Assembly: GCA_030609125.1 (NCBI GenBank)
Contig: JAUWCW010000098.1
Location: 1 to 7,126 of the forward strand
Length of the DNA: 7,126 bases
Source: JAUWCW01 sp030609125 [NCBI: Candidatus Rokuibacteriota bacterium]
GTDB lineage: Bacteria > JAUVQV01
Reading direction: 5' to 3'
Positions 1 through 6,960 of the stretch are shown piece by piece (the stretch's first letter is position 1; the number at the start of each line of letters is the position of its first letter). The notes beneath the pieces are model-generated. The model saw only the letters and a program-made list of their open reading frames with translations. It did no database searches and was not told the DNA's origin. Position numbers and translations under genes: made by a program.

Positions 1-653
1 CGCAGGACCTCTCTCTGCGCCGTCAGCTCTTCGTCCTCGCCGGCCTGAAGTCCGAAGCTCTCGATCTCGCCCTTCTGGAACGAGAGAAAGTCCATGCGGT
101 GGATCTTTTCCTCTTCCCTGGCGGCTATCCTCGCCCGCTCCTGCCGCAGTTCGGTCCAACGGTGAAAGATCTCCCCCAGGGCAAGGCGCCGGTCCGTGAG
201 CCCGCCGAAGCCGTCGAGCAGATCGAGGTGAGTCTCCGGGTGCAGCAGGGACTGATGCTGGTGCTGGCCGTGGATGTCGACCAGCCCGCGGCCGATGGCT
301 TCGAGGGTCGACAGCGTCACCGATCCGCCGTTCACGTAGGCCCGGCTCTTGCCTTTCGAGGGAACAACCCTGCGCAGGACAAGGTCTTCGCCCGAGGCGA
401 GGCCGGCGCTCTCGAGAAGCTTTTCTACGGGGGGGTCGAAGGGTCCGCTGAAGCGGGCCTCCACCACGATCTCCTCCGCGCCTTCGCGCAGGTGTTCCGC
501 CTGTGCCCTGCCGCCGAGGGCCAGGGCCAGGGCCCCGATGATGATGGACTTGCCCGCGCCTGTTTCGCCGGTGAAGACGACCAGGCCCTCCGGGAGCAGC
601 AGGTCCAGCTCCTCGATGACGGCGTAATTTCTGACGCGGAGTTCGCGAAGCAC
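1..653 (-). CDS. recN: DNA repair protein RecN, N-terminal part (gene runs off the left edge)
   Basis: RecN is an SMC-like ATPase that acts early in recombinational repair of DNA double-strand breaks. The visible 217 residues are the N-terminal ABC half-domain and the start of the coiled-coil region; full RecN is about 550-570 residues, so over half is missing. Seen: the start VLRELRVRNYAVIEEL, matching the family's LxIxNFALI opening; Walker A GETGAGKS at residues 29-36 (bases 546-569); and the Q-loop-region signature VDIHGQHQHQSLL at about 125-137. The usual form is HGQHEHQ, so a Glu is replaced by Gln here. Residues from about 165 on are Glu/Arg-rich, as expected for the coiled coil. The GTG start at 653 follows the nadK TAG directly with no gap. 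A GGTGA about 7 nt upstream, inside nadK, can serve as ribosome binding site, suggesting translational coupling. It is the last gene of the operon visible here. Confidence 0.96.
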   Translation of the reverse strand, partial: MLRELRVRNYAVIEELDLLLPEGLVVFTGETGAGKSIIIGALALALGGRAQAEHLREGAEEIVVEARFSGPFDPPVEKLLESAGLASGEDLVLRRVVPSKGKSRAYVNGGSVTLSTLEAIGRGLVDIHGQHQHQSLLHPETHLDLLDGFGGLTDRRLALGEIFHRWTELRQERARIAAREEEKIHRMDFLSFQKGEIESFGLQAGEDEELTAQREVL

Positions 654-1574
654 CTATCGCTCACCCCACTTGAGCTTCTGTCTGAGGATGCCGAAAAAGT
701 TCCGGTTGGGAGTCCGCACCAGCATGGTCCGGGAGGCGGCCTTGCGGATGACGACCAGGTCCCGGGAGGTTATCCCCAGGCCCGTCTGGCCGTCCAGTGT
801 GAGGTGTATTCCCTGCTCCGACGAACGGATCCGCACTTCCACGGTCACCCTGTCGGGGACGACGAGGGAGCGGTTGCTCAGCGTGTGAGGGCAGATGGGG
901 GTAATGACGATGGCCTCCATGTCGGGGTAGATGATCGGTCCGCCGGCGGCCATGGAGTACGCCGTGCTTCCCGTGGGCGTCGCCACGATGAGCCCGTCGG
1001 CGCGGTAGGTGGTGAGATCCGCGCCGTCCACAGCCGTTTCCATCTCGAACATGCGGCCCAGGGCCCCCTTGTTGAAGACCGCGTCGTTCACGACGAGGTA
1101 GGGGCCGGCTCTTTTCTTCCCCCTCTTGACCGTGGCCTCGAGCATGATCCGCTCGTCCACCAGGCACTTGCCCTTCCAGATCATGTCGAGGGCGGCATCC
1201 AGGTCCTCGAGGGCCGTTTCCGTGAGAAAACCAAGGCTGCCCAGGTTGACGCCGAAAAGGGGGATCTCCTCGGCGTGAACGAGCCGCGCCACCGACAGCA
1301 GTGTCCCGTCACCGCCGAGGACGATGAGCATCTGCGCCCCCGAGCCTGTCAGGTTCGAAGACCGTCGCGTCTTGACGGCTCTCCCCGTCGCGGTGGAGCG
1401 GTCGACAACGACTTCCACGCCCAGTTCGTCGAGGCGCTTCAGAAGATGGGCGACAACCTCCTTGATCCGGGGATGGTGGGGCTTCCCGATGATCCCGACC
1501 TTCCGCGGCGGCTCAAGCTTCCGCCGGACTCCAGGCCCTGATTTCCTTCTCGATCTGCTCTTTGCGGTCACCAT
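654..1574 (-). CDS. nadK: NAD kinase (ATP-NAD kinase, PpnK family)
   Basis: Cytoplasmic enzyme that phosphorylates NAD to NADP, here 306 residues against a usual 280-300. Seen: VGIIGKP at residues 26-32 opening the Rossmann-like domain; the catalytic GGDGT at 87-91; GVNLGSLGFLTE at 108-119; the NE/ND-type motif VVNDAVFNKG at 161-170; DGLIVATPTGSTAYSMAAGG at 193-212; and PICPHTLSNRSLVV at 226-239. The only in-frame ATG/GTG starts ahead of the Rossmann fold are ATG 1574 and GTG 1571. Both lie inside tlyA, so the genes overlap by 59-62 nt. GAGGAGG just upstream suits either: GAGG sits 5 nt from the ATG, and GGAGG sits 5 nt from the GTG. The result is a basic leader of about 25 residues (KSRSRRK..RRK) before the conserved fold. 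Its stop abuts recN. Identity is secure; the exact start is the only doubt. Confidence 0.97.
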   Translation of the reverse strand: MVTAKSRSRRKSGPGVRRKLEPPRKVGIIGKPHHPRIKEVVAHLLKRLDELGVEVVVDRSTATGRAVKTRRSSNLTGSGAQMLIVLGGDGTLLSVARLVHAEEIPLFGVNLGSLGFLTETALEDLDAALDMIWKGKCLVDERIMLEATVKRGKKRAGPYLVVNDAVFNKGALGRMFEMETAVDGADLTTYRADGLIVATPTGSTAYSMAAGGPIIYPDMEAIVITPICPHTLSNRSLVVPDRVTVEVRIRSSEQGIHLTLDGQTGLGITSRDLVVIRKAASRTMLVRTPNRNFFGILRQKLKWGER

Positions 1575-2307
1575 CTCCTCCTCGCTTCAGGGAAAGAAAA
1601 AACTCCCGGTTGCCGTCTGCGCCCCGAAGAGGCGACTCCGCCCAGCCGCGGACCGGGAAGCCGGCCCCGGAGCTGAACGCCACCAGGTCGAGCAGCACTT
1701 CGCGGTGCAGTGAAGGGTCCCTGACGATTCCTCCTTTCCCCACCCTGCCCCTGCCCACCTCGAACTGGGGCTTGACGAGGGCGACCATATCTCCCTCCCG
1801 CCGCAGAAACTCAGCCGTCGGCGGCAGAACCAGCTTGAGGGAGATGAACGACGTGTCGACCACCGCAAGATCACACTCCTCGGGAATCAGACCCCGCCCG
1901 GCCTTCCTGATATTGACACGGTCGAGGCGGACGACACGCGGATCCTTCTGAAGCTTCCATGCCAGCTGGCCATACCCCACGTCGATGGCGTAAACCCTGG
2001 CCGCCCCCCTCTGGAGCAGACAGTCGGTGAAACCGCCGGTGGATGCGCCGACGTCGACGGCGACTTTCCCCTCCACGCCGAGAGAAAACGCGTCGAGCGC
2101 TCCCGCCAGCTTCTCGCCTCCGCGGCTGACGTAAGGCCTTTCGCCGCCGGCGACGGTAATGCCGCTCTCCGGGGGGACCAGCCGGCCCGCCTTGTCCGCC
2201 CGGCGGCCGTCGACCAGAACCTTGCCGCCGAGGATCAGGGCCCTGGCCTTCTGCCTGCTCCCGGCCAGACCCTCCTCGACGAGCCGGAGATCTAGGCGTT
2301 TTCTGAC
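1513..2307 (-). CDS. tlyA: TlyA-family rRNA 2'-O-methyltransferase with S4 domain; start codon non-canonical
   Basis: SAM-dependent ribose methyltransferase of the TlyA/FtsJ (RrmJ-fold) family, often annotated as hemolysin A. Characterised homologues modify cytidines of 16S/23S rRNA. The conserved frame gives 264 residues: an S4 RNA-binding domain (RLDLRLVEEGLAGSRQKA at about 4-21, then LILGGKVLVDG), the linker YVSRGGEKL at 59-67, SAM motif VAVDVGASTGGFTDC at 82-96, VVDTSFISL at 149-157, VKPQFEVGR at 178-186 and GNREFF at 212-217. The expected K-D-K-E tetrad is visible at K66, D151, K179 and E215. Oddly, this frame has no ATG, GTG or TTG from the upstream TGA (about 2427) down to GTG 2076, which would remove the whole S4 domain and K66. 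The start is placed at GTC 2307 because homology begins there and AGAGG lies 5 nt upstream; ACG 2310 is the other candidate. The 5' end overlaps dxs by 16 nt, and the 3' end overlaps nadK by 59-62 nt. Confidence 0.9.
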   Translation of the reverse strand, partial: VRKRLDLRLVEEGLAGSRQKARALILGGKVLVDGRRADKAGRLVPPESGITVAGGERPYVSRGGEKLAGALDAFSLGVEGKVAVDVGASTGGFTDCLLQRGAARVYAIDVGYGQLAWKLQKDPRVVRLDRVNIRKAGRGLIPEECDLAVVDTSFISLKLVLPPTAEFLRREGDMVALVKPQFEVGRGRVGKGGIVRDPSLHREVLLDLVAFSSGAGFPVRGWAESPLRGADGNREFFLSLKRGGDGDRKEQIEKEIRAWSPAEA

Positions 2308-4220
2308 CGTGTCCTCTCCCGACCGGCGGTTCTGCCGTCTTCCTTCCCGAGCATCCTGAGTACGCGCTGGTAGAGCCCCGCCGCGTCCAGGCCGTACTTG
2401 CTCCGCAGAACATCCTGCGACCCGTGCTCAACGAATTCGTCGGGGATGCCCGCCCGCTCAACCTTCACGCCATCCGGCCCGTGCTCGGAGAGAAATTCGA
2501 GCACGGAGCTCCCAAAGCCCCCGGCAAGGACGTTTTCCTCGGCGGTCAGGATGCGGTCCATCGTCGAGGCCAGCCGGCCCAGAAGGGACTCGTCGAGAGG
2601 CTTGATGAAACGGGCGTTGACGACCGTCACTTCCACCCCGTGTTCATCCTCCAGCATCCGGGCCGCCTCCATCGCCGCCGCAAGGCACACGCCCGTGGCG
2701 AGGATGGCCATCTCGGCTCCCCGGCGCTCCACTTCCCAGCTTCCCAGCGGAAGGGGCTTGGGGTCCTCATCGATGGGAACTCCCGCGCCGCTCCCGCGCG
2801 GATACCGGATGGCCGTCGGCCCGTGGTGGTCCAGCGCGGTCCTGAGCATGCGGCAGAGCTCGTTCTCGTCTTTCGGCGCCATGATGACCAGGTTCGGAAT
2901 GTGCCTGAGGTAGGAGAGGTCGAAGAGCCCGTGGTGCGTCGGACCGTCGTCTCCCACCAGGCCGCCGCGGTCCAGGACGAAGACGACGGGAAGCTTCTGC
3001 AGACAGACGTCGTGAAGGATCTGGTCGTAGCCCCGCTGCAGGAAGGTCGAGTAGATGGCGACCACCGGCTTTATCCCCTGGGTGGCAAGTCCCGCGGCAA
3101 ACGTCACCGCGTGCTGCTCGGCTATACCCACATCGTAGCAGCGCTCGGGGAAGGCCTCGGCGAACTTCGCCAGCCCCGTCCCCTCCAGCATGGCGGCCGT
3201 GATGCCGACGATCCTGCTGTCCTTTACGGCCTCCCGTATGAGGGCGTCGGCAAAGACGGCCGTGTACGACGGCGGCCCCCCCTTGCTGAGGCACTTGCCG
3301 GTCTTGATGTCGAAGGGACCCAGGCCGTGGAAGAGGGCGGGGTTCTTCTCCGCCGGGGCGTAGCCCTTGCCTTTTCTGGTGACGACGTGCACCAGGATCG
3401 GCCTCTTGAGCTTCCGCACGTTGCGGAAGTTCTCGATCAGGTGCTGTATACCGTGACCGGGTATGGGCCCCACGTACTTGAAGCCGAGCTCTTCGAAGAG
3501 CATGCCGGGGATTACAAGCGACTTGGCGGCCTCCTCGACGCGCTTGGCGAAGCGGACCGCGGACTCGCCGACCTTCGGCAGGGAGCCGACGATCTTCTCG
3601 AACTCGTCCCGGAACCAGGTGGAGAACTGCCCCGTCATGAGTCTGTTCATGTAGGCCGAAAGCGCCCCCACGTTGGGAGAGATGGACATCTCGTTGTCGT
3701 TCAGCACCACCACGATGTCCTTCCCGAGATGACCGGCGTGATTGAGCCCCTCGAACGCTTCGCCGGCGGTCATCGACCCGTCTCCGATGACGGCAATGAC
3801 CTTGTAGTCCTCGCCGAGGGCGTCGCGTGCCTCCACCATGCCGTTGGCGGCGGATATGCTCGTGCCGCTGTGCCCGGTTCCAAAGGAGTCGTGGGGGCTC
3901 TCGGAGCGCTTCGGGAAACCGGAGATCCCCCCGTACTGGCGAAGGGTGCCAAAGCGTTCCTGCCGCCCGGTGAGGAGCTTGTGGGCGTAGCACTGGTGCC
4001 CCACATCCCAGACAATCTTGTCCCTGGGCGTGGGGAAGACCGTGTGCAGCGCCAGTGTCAGCTCCACCACACCCAGGCTCGAAGCCAGGTGTCCGCCGGT
4101 GCGGGAGACGGTGGTTATGATCGTCTCCCGGATCTCCGCCGCCAGCTGCTTCATCTCGTCGGGGGTGAGGCGGGCCAGGTCCGCCCCGCCGGCAATGCCG
4201 CTGAGAATCTTCCTTTTCAA
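2292..4220 (-). CDS. dxs: 1-deoxy-D-xylulose-5-phosphate synthase
   Basis: Thiamine-diphosphate enzyme that condenses pyruvate and glyceraldehyde 3-phosphate to DXP, the entry step of the MEP isoprenoid pathway (DXP also feeds thiamine and, in some bacteria, pyridoxal synthesis). The chosen frame gives 642 residues, typical for the family (about 620-640). Seen: GHQCYAHKLLTGR at 74-86; the cofactor-binding GDGSMTAGEAFEGLNHAG at 146-163 with the NDN partner in VVLNDNEMSISPNVG at 171-185; GIAEQHAVTFAAGLA at 365-379 with the catalytic Glu at 368; DRGGLVGDDGPTHHGLFDL at 417-435; RYPRG at 472-476; and the C-terminal transketolase-like domain with GIPDEFVEHG at 591-600. Gly replaces the common Ala in DRAG. 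The TTG start at 4220 is preferred over an in-frame start at 4283: GAGGAG sits 8 nt upstream, the protein begins as homologues do, and it lies 1 nt after the ispA stop, ideal for coupling. Confidence 0.97.
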   Translation of the reverse strand: MKRKILSGIAGGADLARLTPDEMKQLAAEIRETIITTVSRTGGHLASSLGVVELTLALHTVFPTPRDKIVWDVGHQCYAHKLLTGRQERFGTLRQYGGISGFPKRSESPHDSFGTGHSGTSISAANGMVEARDALGEDYKVIAVIGDGSMTAGEAFEGLNHAGHLGKDIVVVLNDNEMSISPNVGALSAYMNRLMTGQFSTWFRDEFEKIVGSLPKVGESAVRFAKRVEEAAKSLVIPGMLFEELGFKYVGPIPGHGIQHLIENFRNVRKLKRPILVHVVTRKGKGYAPAEKNPALFHGLGPFDIKTGKCLSKGGPPSYTAVFADALIREAVKDSRIVGITAAMLEGTGLAKFAEAFPERCYDVGIAEQHAVTFAAGLATQGIKPVVAIYSTFLQRGYDQILHDVCLQKLPVVFVLDRGGLVGDDGPTHHGLFDLSYLRHIPNLVIMAPKDENELCRMLRTALDHHGPTAIRYPRGSGAGVPIDEDPKPLPLGSWEVERRGAEMAILATGVCLAAAMEAARMLEDEHGVEVTVVNARFIKPLDESLLGRLASTMDRILTAEENVLAGGFGSSVLEFLSEHGPDGVKVERAGIPDEFVEHGSQDVLRSKYGLDAAGLYQRVLRMLGKEDGRTAGRERTRSENA

Positions 4221-4221
4221 C

Positions 4222-5103
4222 TCAGTGGCTCCTCTTCTCGATGAAGAGGGCCATCGCCCGGAGAAGGTCCGCTTCCTCGCCAAAGTCCGCCAGCGCTTCG
4301 ATGGCCTCTTCTATCAGCTCCCGCGCTCTCAGGCGCGACGATTGCAGGCCGAACAGCGCCGGGTAGGTCGCCTTCAGGTGACGCCTGTCGCGCCCCGTCG
4401 CCTTGCCGGTCTCTTCGGGATCTCCCTCGATGTCCAGGATGTCGTCAACGATCTGGAACCCCAGCCCGATCCTCCTCCCGTAGGCGGTCAGGGCCTTGAG
4501 TTCCCTATTGCCCGCGCCGACGGCCAGGGCGCCGCAGCGCACCGAAGCCTGGATCATGGCCCCGGTCTTGTGGGTGTGGATGTACTCCAGCGACGGCAGG
4601 TCAACTTCGTTTCCCGCGGCGTTCAGGTCGGCCATCTGACCGCCTATCAGACCCGCCGGACCGCAGGCGACGGCGATTTCCACGATGATCCGAAGCCGCC
4701 TCTCGAGCGGTATCCCTTCGGCCTCCCCCAGAACCTGGAAAGCCTGGGTGAGAAGGGCGTCCCCGGCCAGGATGGCCACAGCCTCGCTGAACTGCTTGTG
4801 GCTGGTAAGCTTCCCCCGCCGGTAGGTGTCGTCGTCCATGGCGGGCAGGTCGTCGTGAATGAGCGAGTAGGTGTGGATCATCTCCAGGGCCGCCGCGACC
4901 GGCATGGCCTCCACCCTGTCGGCGCCCAGGCACCCGGCGGCGGCCAGCGCCAGGGAAGGCCGGAGCCGCTTGCCTCCGTCGAGGGCGCTGTAGCGGATCG
5001 CCTCCGCCAGCGGGGACGGATACCGGCTCCCCCGGGGGAGAACCCGGTCGAGAAAGGCCTCCACCTCGCGGGCGGTGCCGGCAAGATACGCTGCTATGTC
5101 CAC
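4222..5103 (-). CDS. ispA: Polyprenyl (farnesyl/geranylgeranyl) diphosphate synthase, IspA type
   Basis: Trans-isoprenyl diphosphate synthase that adds isopentenyl diphosphate units to allylic primers, giving farnesyl diphosphate or longer chains for quinones and undecaprenyl carriers. The 293 residues match the family length. Seen: GGKRLRP at 43-49; the first Asp-rich motif IHDDLPAMDDD at 82-92, followed by RRGK; GDALLTQAF at 114-122; KTGAMIQ at 179-185; the second Asp-rich motif FQIVDDILD at 216-224; and a lysine-containing GKATGRD with KATYPALFGL at about 233-253. Tyr-Ser lies 5 and 4 residues before the first Asp of motif 1, as in E. coli IspA, which favours a C15 product; chain length cannot be fixed from sequence alone. 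The GTG start at 5103 has GAGGAG 5 nt upstream (5109-5114). It lies 19 nt after xseB and 1 nt before dxs, placing two isoprenoid steps side by side. Confidence 0.95.
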   Translation of the reverse strand: MDIAAYLAGTAREVEAFLDRVLPRGSRYPSPLAEAIRYSALDGGKRLRPSLALAAAGCLGADRVEAMPVAAALEMIHTYSLIHDDLPAMDDDTYRRGKLTSHKQFSEAVAILAGDALLTQAFQVLGEAEGIPLERRLRIIVEIAVACGPAGLIGGQMADLNAAGNEVDLPSLEYIHTHKTGAMIQASVRCGALAVGAGNRELKALTAYGRRIGLGFQIVDDILDIEGDPEETGKATGRDRRHLKATYPALFGLQSSRLRARELIEEAIEALADFGEEADLLRAMALFIEKRSH

Positions 5104-5122
5104 GCCTTCTCCTCTTCGGGCC

Positions 5123-5407
5123 TCAGAAGGGGAGGCCTTCCTGGTCTTCCTCTTCCTCGCCGGGGCCGAAGGGGCGGGGCGTCTTTTTCCCCTCCCCGTC
5201 GCGAAGGAGGATCTCCACCTTCTGCTCCGCCTCGTTGAGTTTCCCTTCGAGAAGACGGGAGAGCTTCACCCCTTCCTCGAAGACCTCCAGGGATTTCTCC
5301 AGGGGGAGCTCCGCCTCCTCGAGCTCCTTGACGATCTCTTCCAGGCGGCCCAAGGCCTCCTCGAAAGTCGGCTCCTTGTCCTGCGTTGCGGCCCTTTTCC
5401 TCGCCAT
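5123..5407 (-). CDS. xseB: Exodeoxyribonuclease VII small subunit
   Basis: Small subunit of exonuclease VII, which together with XseA degrades single-stranded DNA to acid-insoluble and then acid-soluble oligonucleotides. The 94 residues form the family's two-helix hairpin: TFEEALGRLEEIVKELE at about 14-30, a turn at LPLEKSL (34-40), then VFEEGVKLSRLLEGKLNEAE at about 42-61, ending in VEILL. The tail is low-complexity and acidic (EEEED at 84-88), unlike the conserved core. The ATG at 5407 is chosen because GGAGG lies 10 nt upstream (5418-5422) and the family starts just before the first helix. An in-frame GTG at 5458 would add 17 non-conserved residues. A 60-nt gap separates it from xseA, and ispA follows after 19 nt. 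Confidence 0.95.
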   Translation of the reverse strand: MARKRAATQDKEPTFEEALGRLEEIVKELEEAELPLEKSLEVFEEGVKLSRLLEGKLNEAEQKVEILLRDGEGKKTPRPFGPGEEEEDQEGLPF

Positions 5408-5448
5408 CTTACCGTTTCCTCCGAAAATAGATCCTTCCGAATCCCTGT

Positions 5449-5478
5449 AGTATTTCACACTTGTGCTTCAGCTATCAA
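5449..5478 (-). promoter_or_regulatory. Possible weak internal promoter ahead of xseB
   Basis: TTGATA (5473-5478, at the end of xseA) and AATACT (5449-5454) are 18 bases apart on the minus strand. They match the sigma70 boxes in five and four positions. The 60-nt xseA-xseB gap is the longest in the operon and more AT-rich than its surroundings. A secondary promoter for xseB onward is possible, but a match this loose could be chance. Confidence 0.25.
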
Positions 5479-6853
5479 CTTCTTCCTCCCCACCGGAGTC
5501 CCCGGAGTCGAGGACCCGGCAGTGGAGCTCTCCCCGGTGAAGCCGGACGCTCAATTCCGACCGGGGAGGCACGGCCCCGGCGTCCTTCACCACCTCCATG
5601 GAAGGCTTGAGCCGGCAGATGCTGTACCCCCGGGCCAGAACAGCCAGGGGGCTCAGGGCCCCCAGCTGTGCGGCCAGGCGGGCCAGCCCTTTTCGTCCGT
5701 CCCGGAGAGGCGCCACGACGGCCGCTTCCAGCCTCTCCCGGGCCCGAACAAAACGCTGTGCAAGCAGCGCCTGCCGCGCCCTGGGGGAAAGGTGCGAGAG
5801 GGCTTCCCTGAGGCCCGCCAGGGTGCGTCTTCCCCCTTCCGTGACGGAAGTCATCCCGTTTCTCAGGTCCCGGTCCAGATCGTCGACACCCTGGGCAAAC
5901 TCTCTGAGAGCACGCATCCGGTCGCTGATCATGCGCTGCACGGCCAGCGATTCCACACCGTGCCGGGCCCTCTGAAGGTGCCCGGAGACGGCGGTGGAGA
6001 GGCTCCTCGAAAGGCCCTCGATTCTCGACTCGAGGTTCCGCTTGTTCTGCACCACCAACTCCGCCGCCGCCGACGGCGTAGGGGCCCTCAGGTCGGCGAC
6101 AAAGTCGGCGATGGTGAAGTCGCTCTCGTGCCCGACGGCGGAGACGACGGGAATCTCCGAGGCGGCGATGGCGCGGGCCACCTCCTCCTCGTTGAAGGCC
6201 CACAGATCCTCCATCGATCCGCCCCCCCGGCCGACGATCAGAACGTCCACATCCCGCATGGCGTTGAATTCCCGGATGGCCGCGGCGATCTCACCTGCGG
6301 CCCCTTCCCCCTGGACCCGCACCGGGTTGAGGAGGATGCCGACCGTGCTGAACCGTCTCTGAAGGACGTTGATGATGTCCCTCACCGCCGCCCCTTTCGG
6401 GCTCGTCACCACTCCCACTTTCCGGGGAAGCAGGGGAAGAGGCCTCTTTCTCTCCTCCTCGAAGAGACCCTCCCCCCGAAGCTTCTCCCGCAGCTGCTCA
6501 AAGGCGAGCTGCAGGGCCCCTTTGCCCTTGGGTTCCAGCGATTCGACAATCAGCTGATACTGGCCCCGCTTCTCGTAGAGCGTGAGCTCTCCGGCGGCAA
6601 CCACCGCGAGCCCGTCGCGCACTTCGAACCTCACGTCCCGCGCGGAAAAGCGGAACATGGCGGCGGATATCTGACCGTCTCCATCCTTGAGGGAGAAATA
6701 GGCGTGCCCGGAATGATAGAGCTTGAAATTGGAGATTTCCCCCTCCACCCAGACCCGCGGGAACGCCTCTTCCAGAATGCTCCTGGCGGCGCGGTTGAGT
6801 TCGGTAACGGTCCAGATCTTTCTGGTATCGTCGGAGAGTTCCTGCATGCTCAC
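5468..6853 (-). CDS. xseA: Exodeoxyribonuclease VII large subunit
   Basis: Catalytic large subunit of exonuclease VII, which trims single-stranded DNA bidirectionally and takes part in mismatch and recombination repair. 461 residues, normal for XseA. Seen: an N-terminal OB-fold (VWVEGEISNFKLYHSGHAYF at 34-53, SAAMFR at 63-68); VGVVTSPKGAAVRDIINVLQ at 146-165; the catalytic-core signatures VDVLIVGRGGGSMEDLWAFN at 202-221 and VVSAVGHESDFTIADF at 236-251, followed by RAPTPSAAAE at 256-265; a long Arg/Leu/Ala-rich helical region at about 268-395; and the C-terminal LSPLAVLARGYSI at 400-412. It is the first gene of the operon. The start may be GTG 6853 or ATG 6847 (protein opens M-S-M-Q). Neither has a convincing Shine-Dalgarno sequence, unlike most genes downstream. 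A sigma70-type promoter lies 42 bases upstream of the GTG. Confidence 0.97.
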   Translation of the reverse strand: MSMQELSDDTRKIWTVTELNRAARSILEEAFPRVWVEGEISNFKLYHSGHAYFSLKDGDGQISAAMFRFSARDVRFEVRDGLAVVAAGELTLYEKRGQYQLIVESLEPKGKGALQLAFEQLREKLRGEGLFEEERKRPLPLLPRKVGVVTSPKGAAVRDIINVLQRRFSTVGILLNPVRVQGEGAAGEIAAAIREFNAMRDVDVLIVGRGGGSMEDLWAFNEEEVARAIAASEIPVVSAVGHESDFTIADFVADLRAPTPSAAAELVVQNKRNLESRIEGLSRSLSTAVSGHLQRARHGVESLAVQRMISDRMRALREFAQGVDDLDRDLRNGMTSVTEGGRRTLAGLREALSHLSPRARQALLAQRFVRARERLEAAVVAPLRDGRKGLARLAAQLGALSPLAVLARGYSICRLKPSMEVVKDAGAVPPRSELSVRLHRGELHCRVLDSGDSGGEEEVDS

Positions 6854-6862
6854 GTCAGGTTG

Positions 6863-6884
6863 GGAATGACACGTGAAAGGTCAT
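6863..6884. repeat. Inverted repeat ATGAC-N9-GTCAT, copy 1 (xseA leader)
   Basis: GGAATGACA is followed by 8 bases and GTCAT, giving perfect 5-bp arms ATGAC (6866-6870) and GTCAT (6880-6884) with a 9-base centre. It lies between the xseA -10 box and the start codon, where a bound protein would block transcription. The same arrangement recurs at 6986-7007. An operator is one reading; remnants of REP-like repeats is the other. Confidence 0.45.
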
Positions 6885-6894
6885 ACTCCGGGCG

Positions 6895-6923
6895 ATTCTA
6901 ATACAGCGGGGACCGGGCGTCAA
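6895..6923 (-). promoter_or_regulatory. Sigma70-type promoter of the xseA-recN operon
   Basis: On the minus strand, TTGACG (-35, 6918-6923) is followed by exactly 17 bases and TAGAAT (-10, 6895-6900). Five of six bases in each box match the sigma70 consensus. Transcription would start near 6888, leaving a leader of about 35 nt before the xseA GTG at 6853. It is the only well-placed promoter upstream of the cluster, so it is the likely main promoter for all seven genes. Start site and strength are inferred. Confidence 0.7.
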
Positions 6924-6927
6924 CGCG

Positions 6928-6955
6928 AGGGATCCGGCGTGAGGGATCTGACGTG
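6928..6955. repeat. 14-bp tandem direct repeat, two units
   Basis: AGGGATCCGGCGTG (6928-6941) is followed immediately by AGGGATCTGACGTG (6942-6955), with 12 of 14 positions identical. The pair ends 4 bases short of the -35 box of the xseA promoter, where an activator could bind. No regulator family is recognised. It could equally be a slippage duplication. Confidence 0.6.
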
Positions 6956-6960
6956 CCCCG

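Noticed and set aside
99-1541. A 480-codon open frame on the plus strand
   Set aside because: It lies antisense to recN, nadK and the end of tlyA, has no recognisable motif, and is rich in His, Gly, Asp and Arg as expected from the complement of GC-rich coding DNA.
2424-4244. A 606-codon open frame on the plus strand
   Set aside because: It is antisense to dxs along almost its whole length. Composition and lack of motifs mark it as a shadow of the codon bias of dxs.
2292-4283. Longer dxs starting at 4283
   Set aside because: It would add 21 non-conserved residues overlapping the end of ispA. The TTG at 4220 has a better-placed GAGGAG and gives the family's normal N-terminus.
4018-5238. A 406-codon open frame on the plus strand
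   Set aside because: It is antisense to ispA and parts of dxs and xseB, all strongly supported genes, and shows no domain or ribosome binding site.
5123-5458. Longer xseB starting at GTG 5458
   Set aside because: The extra 17 residues are not part of the conserved XseB helix pair, and the ATG at 5407 has its own GGAGG.
5075-6901. A 608-codon open frame on the plus strand
   Set aside because: It is antisense to xseB and xseA. Despite its length it has no family resemblance, and the opposite strand is clearly coding.
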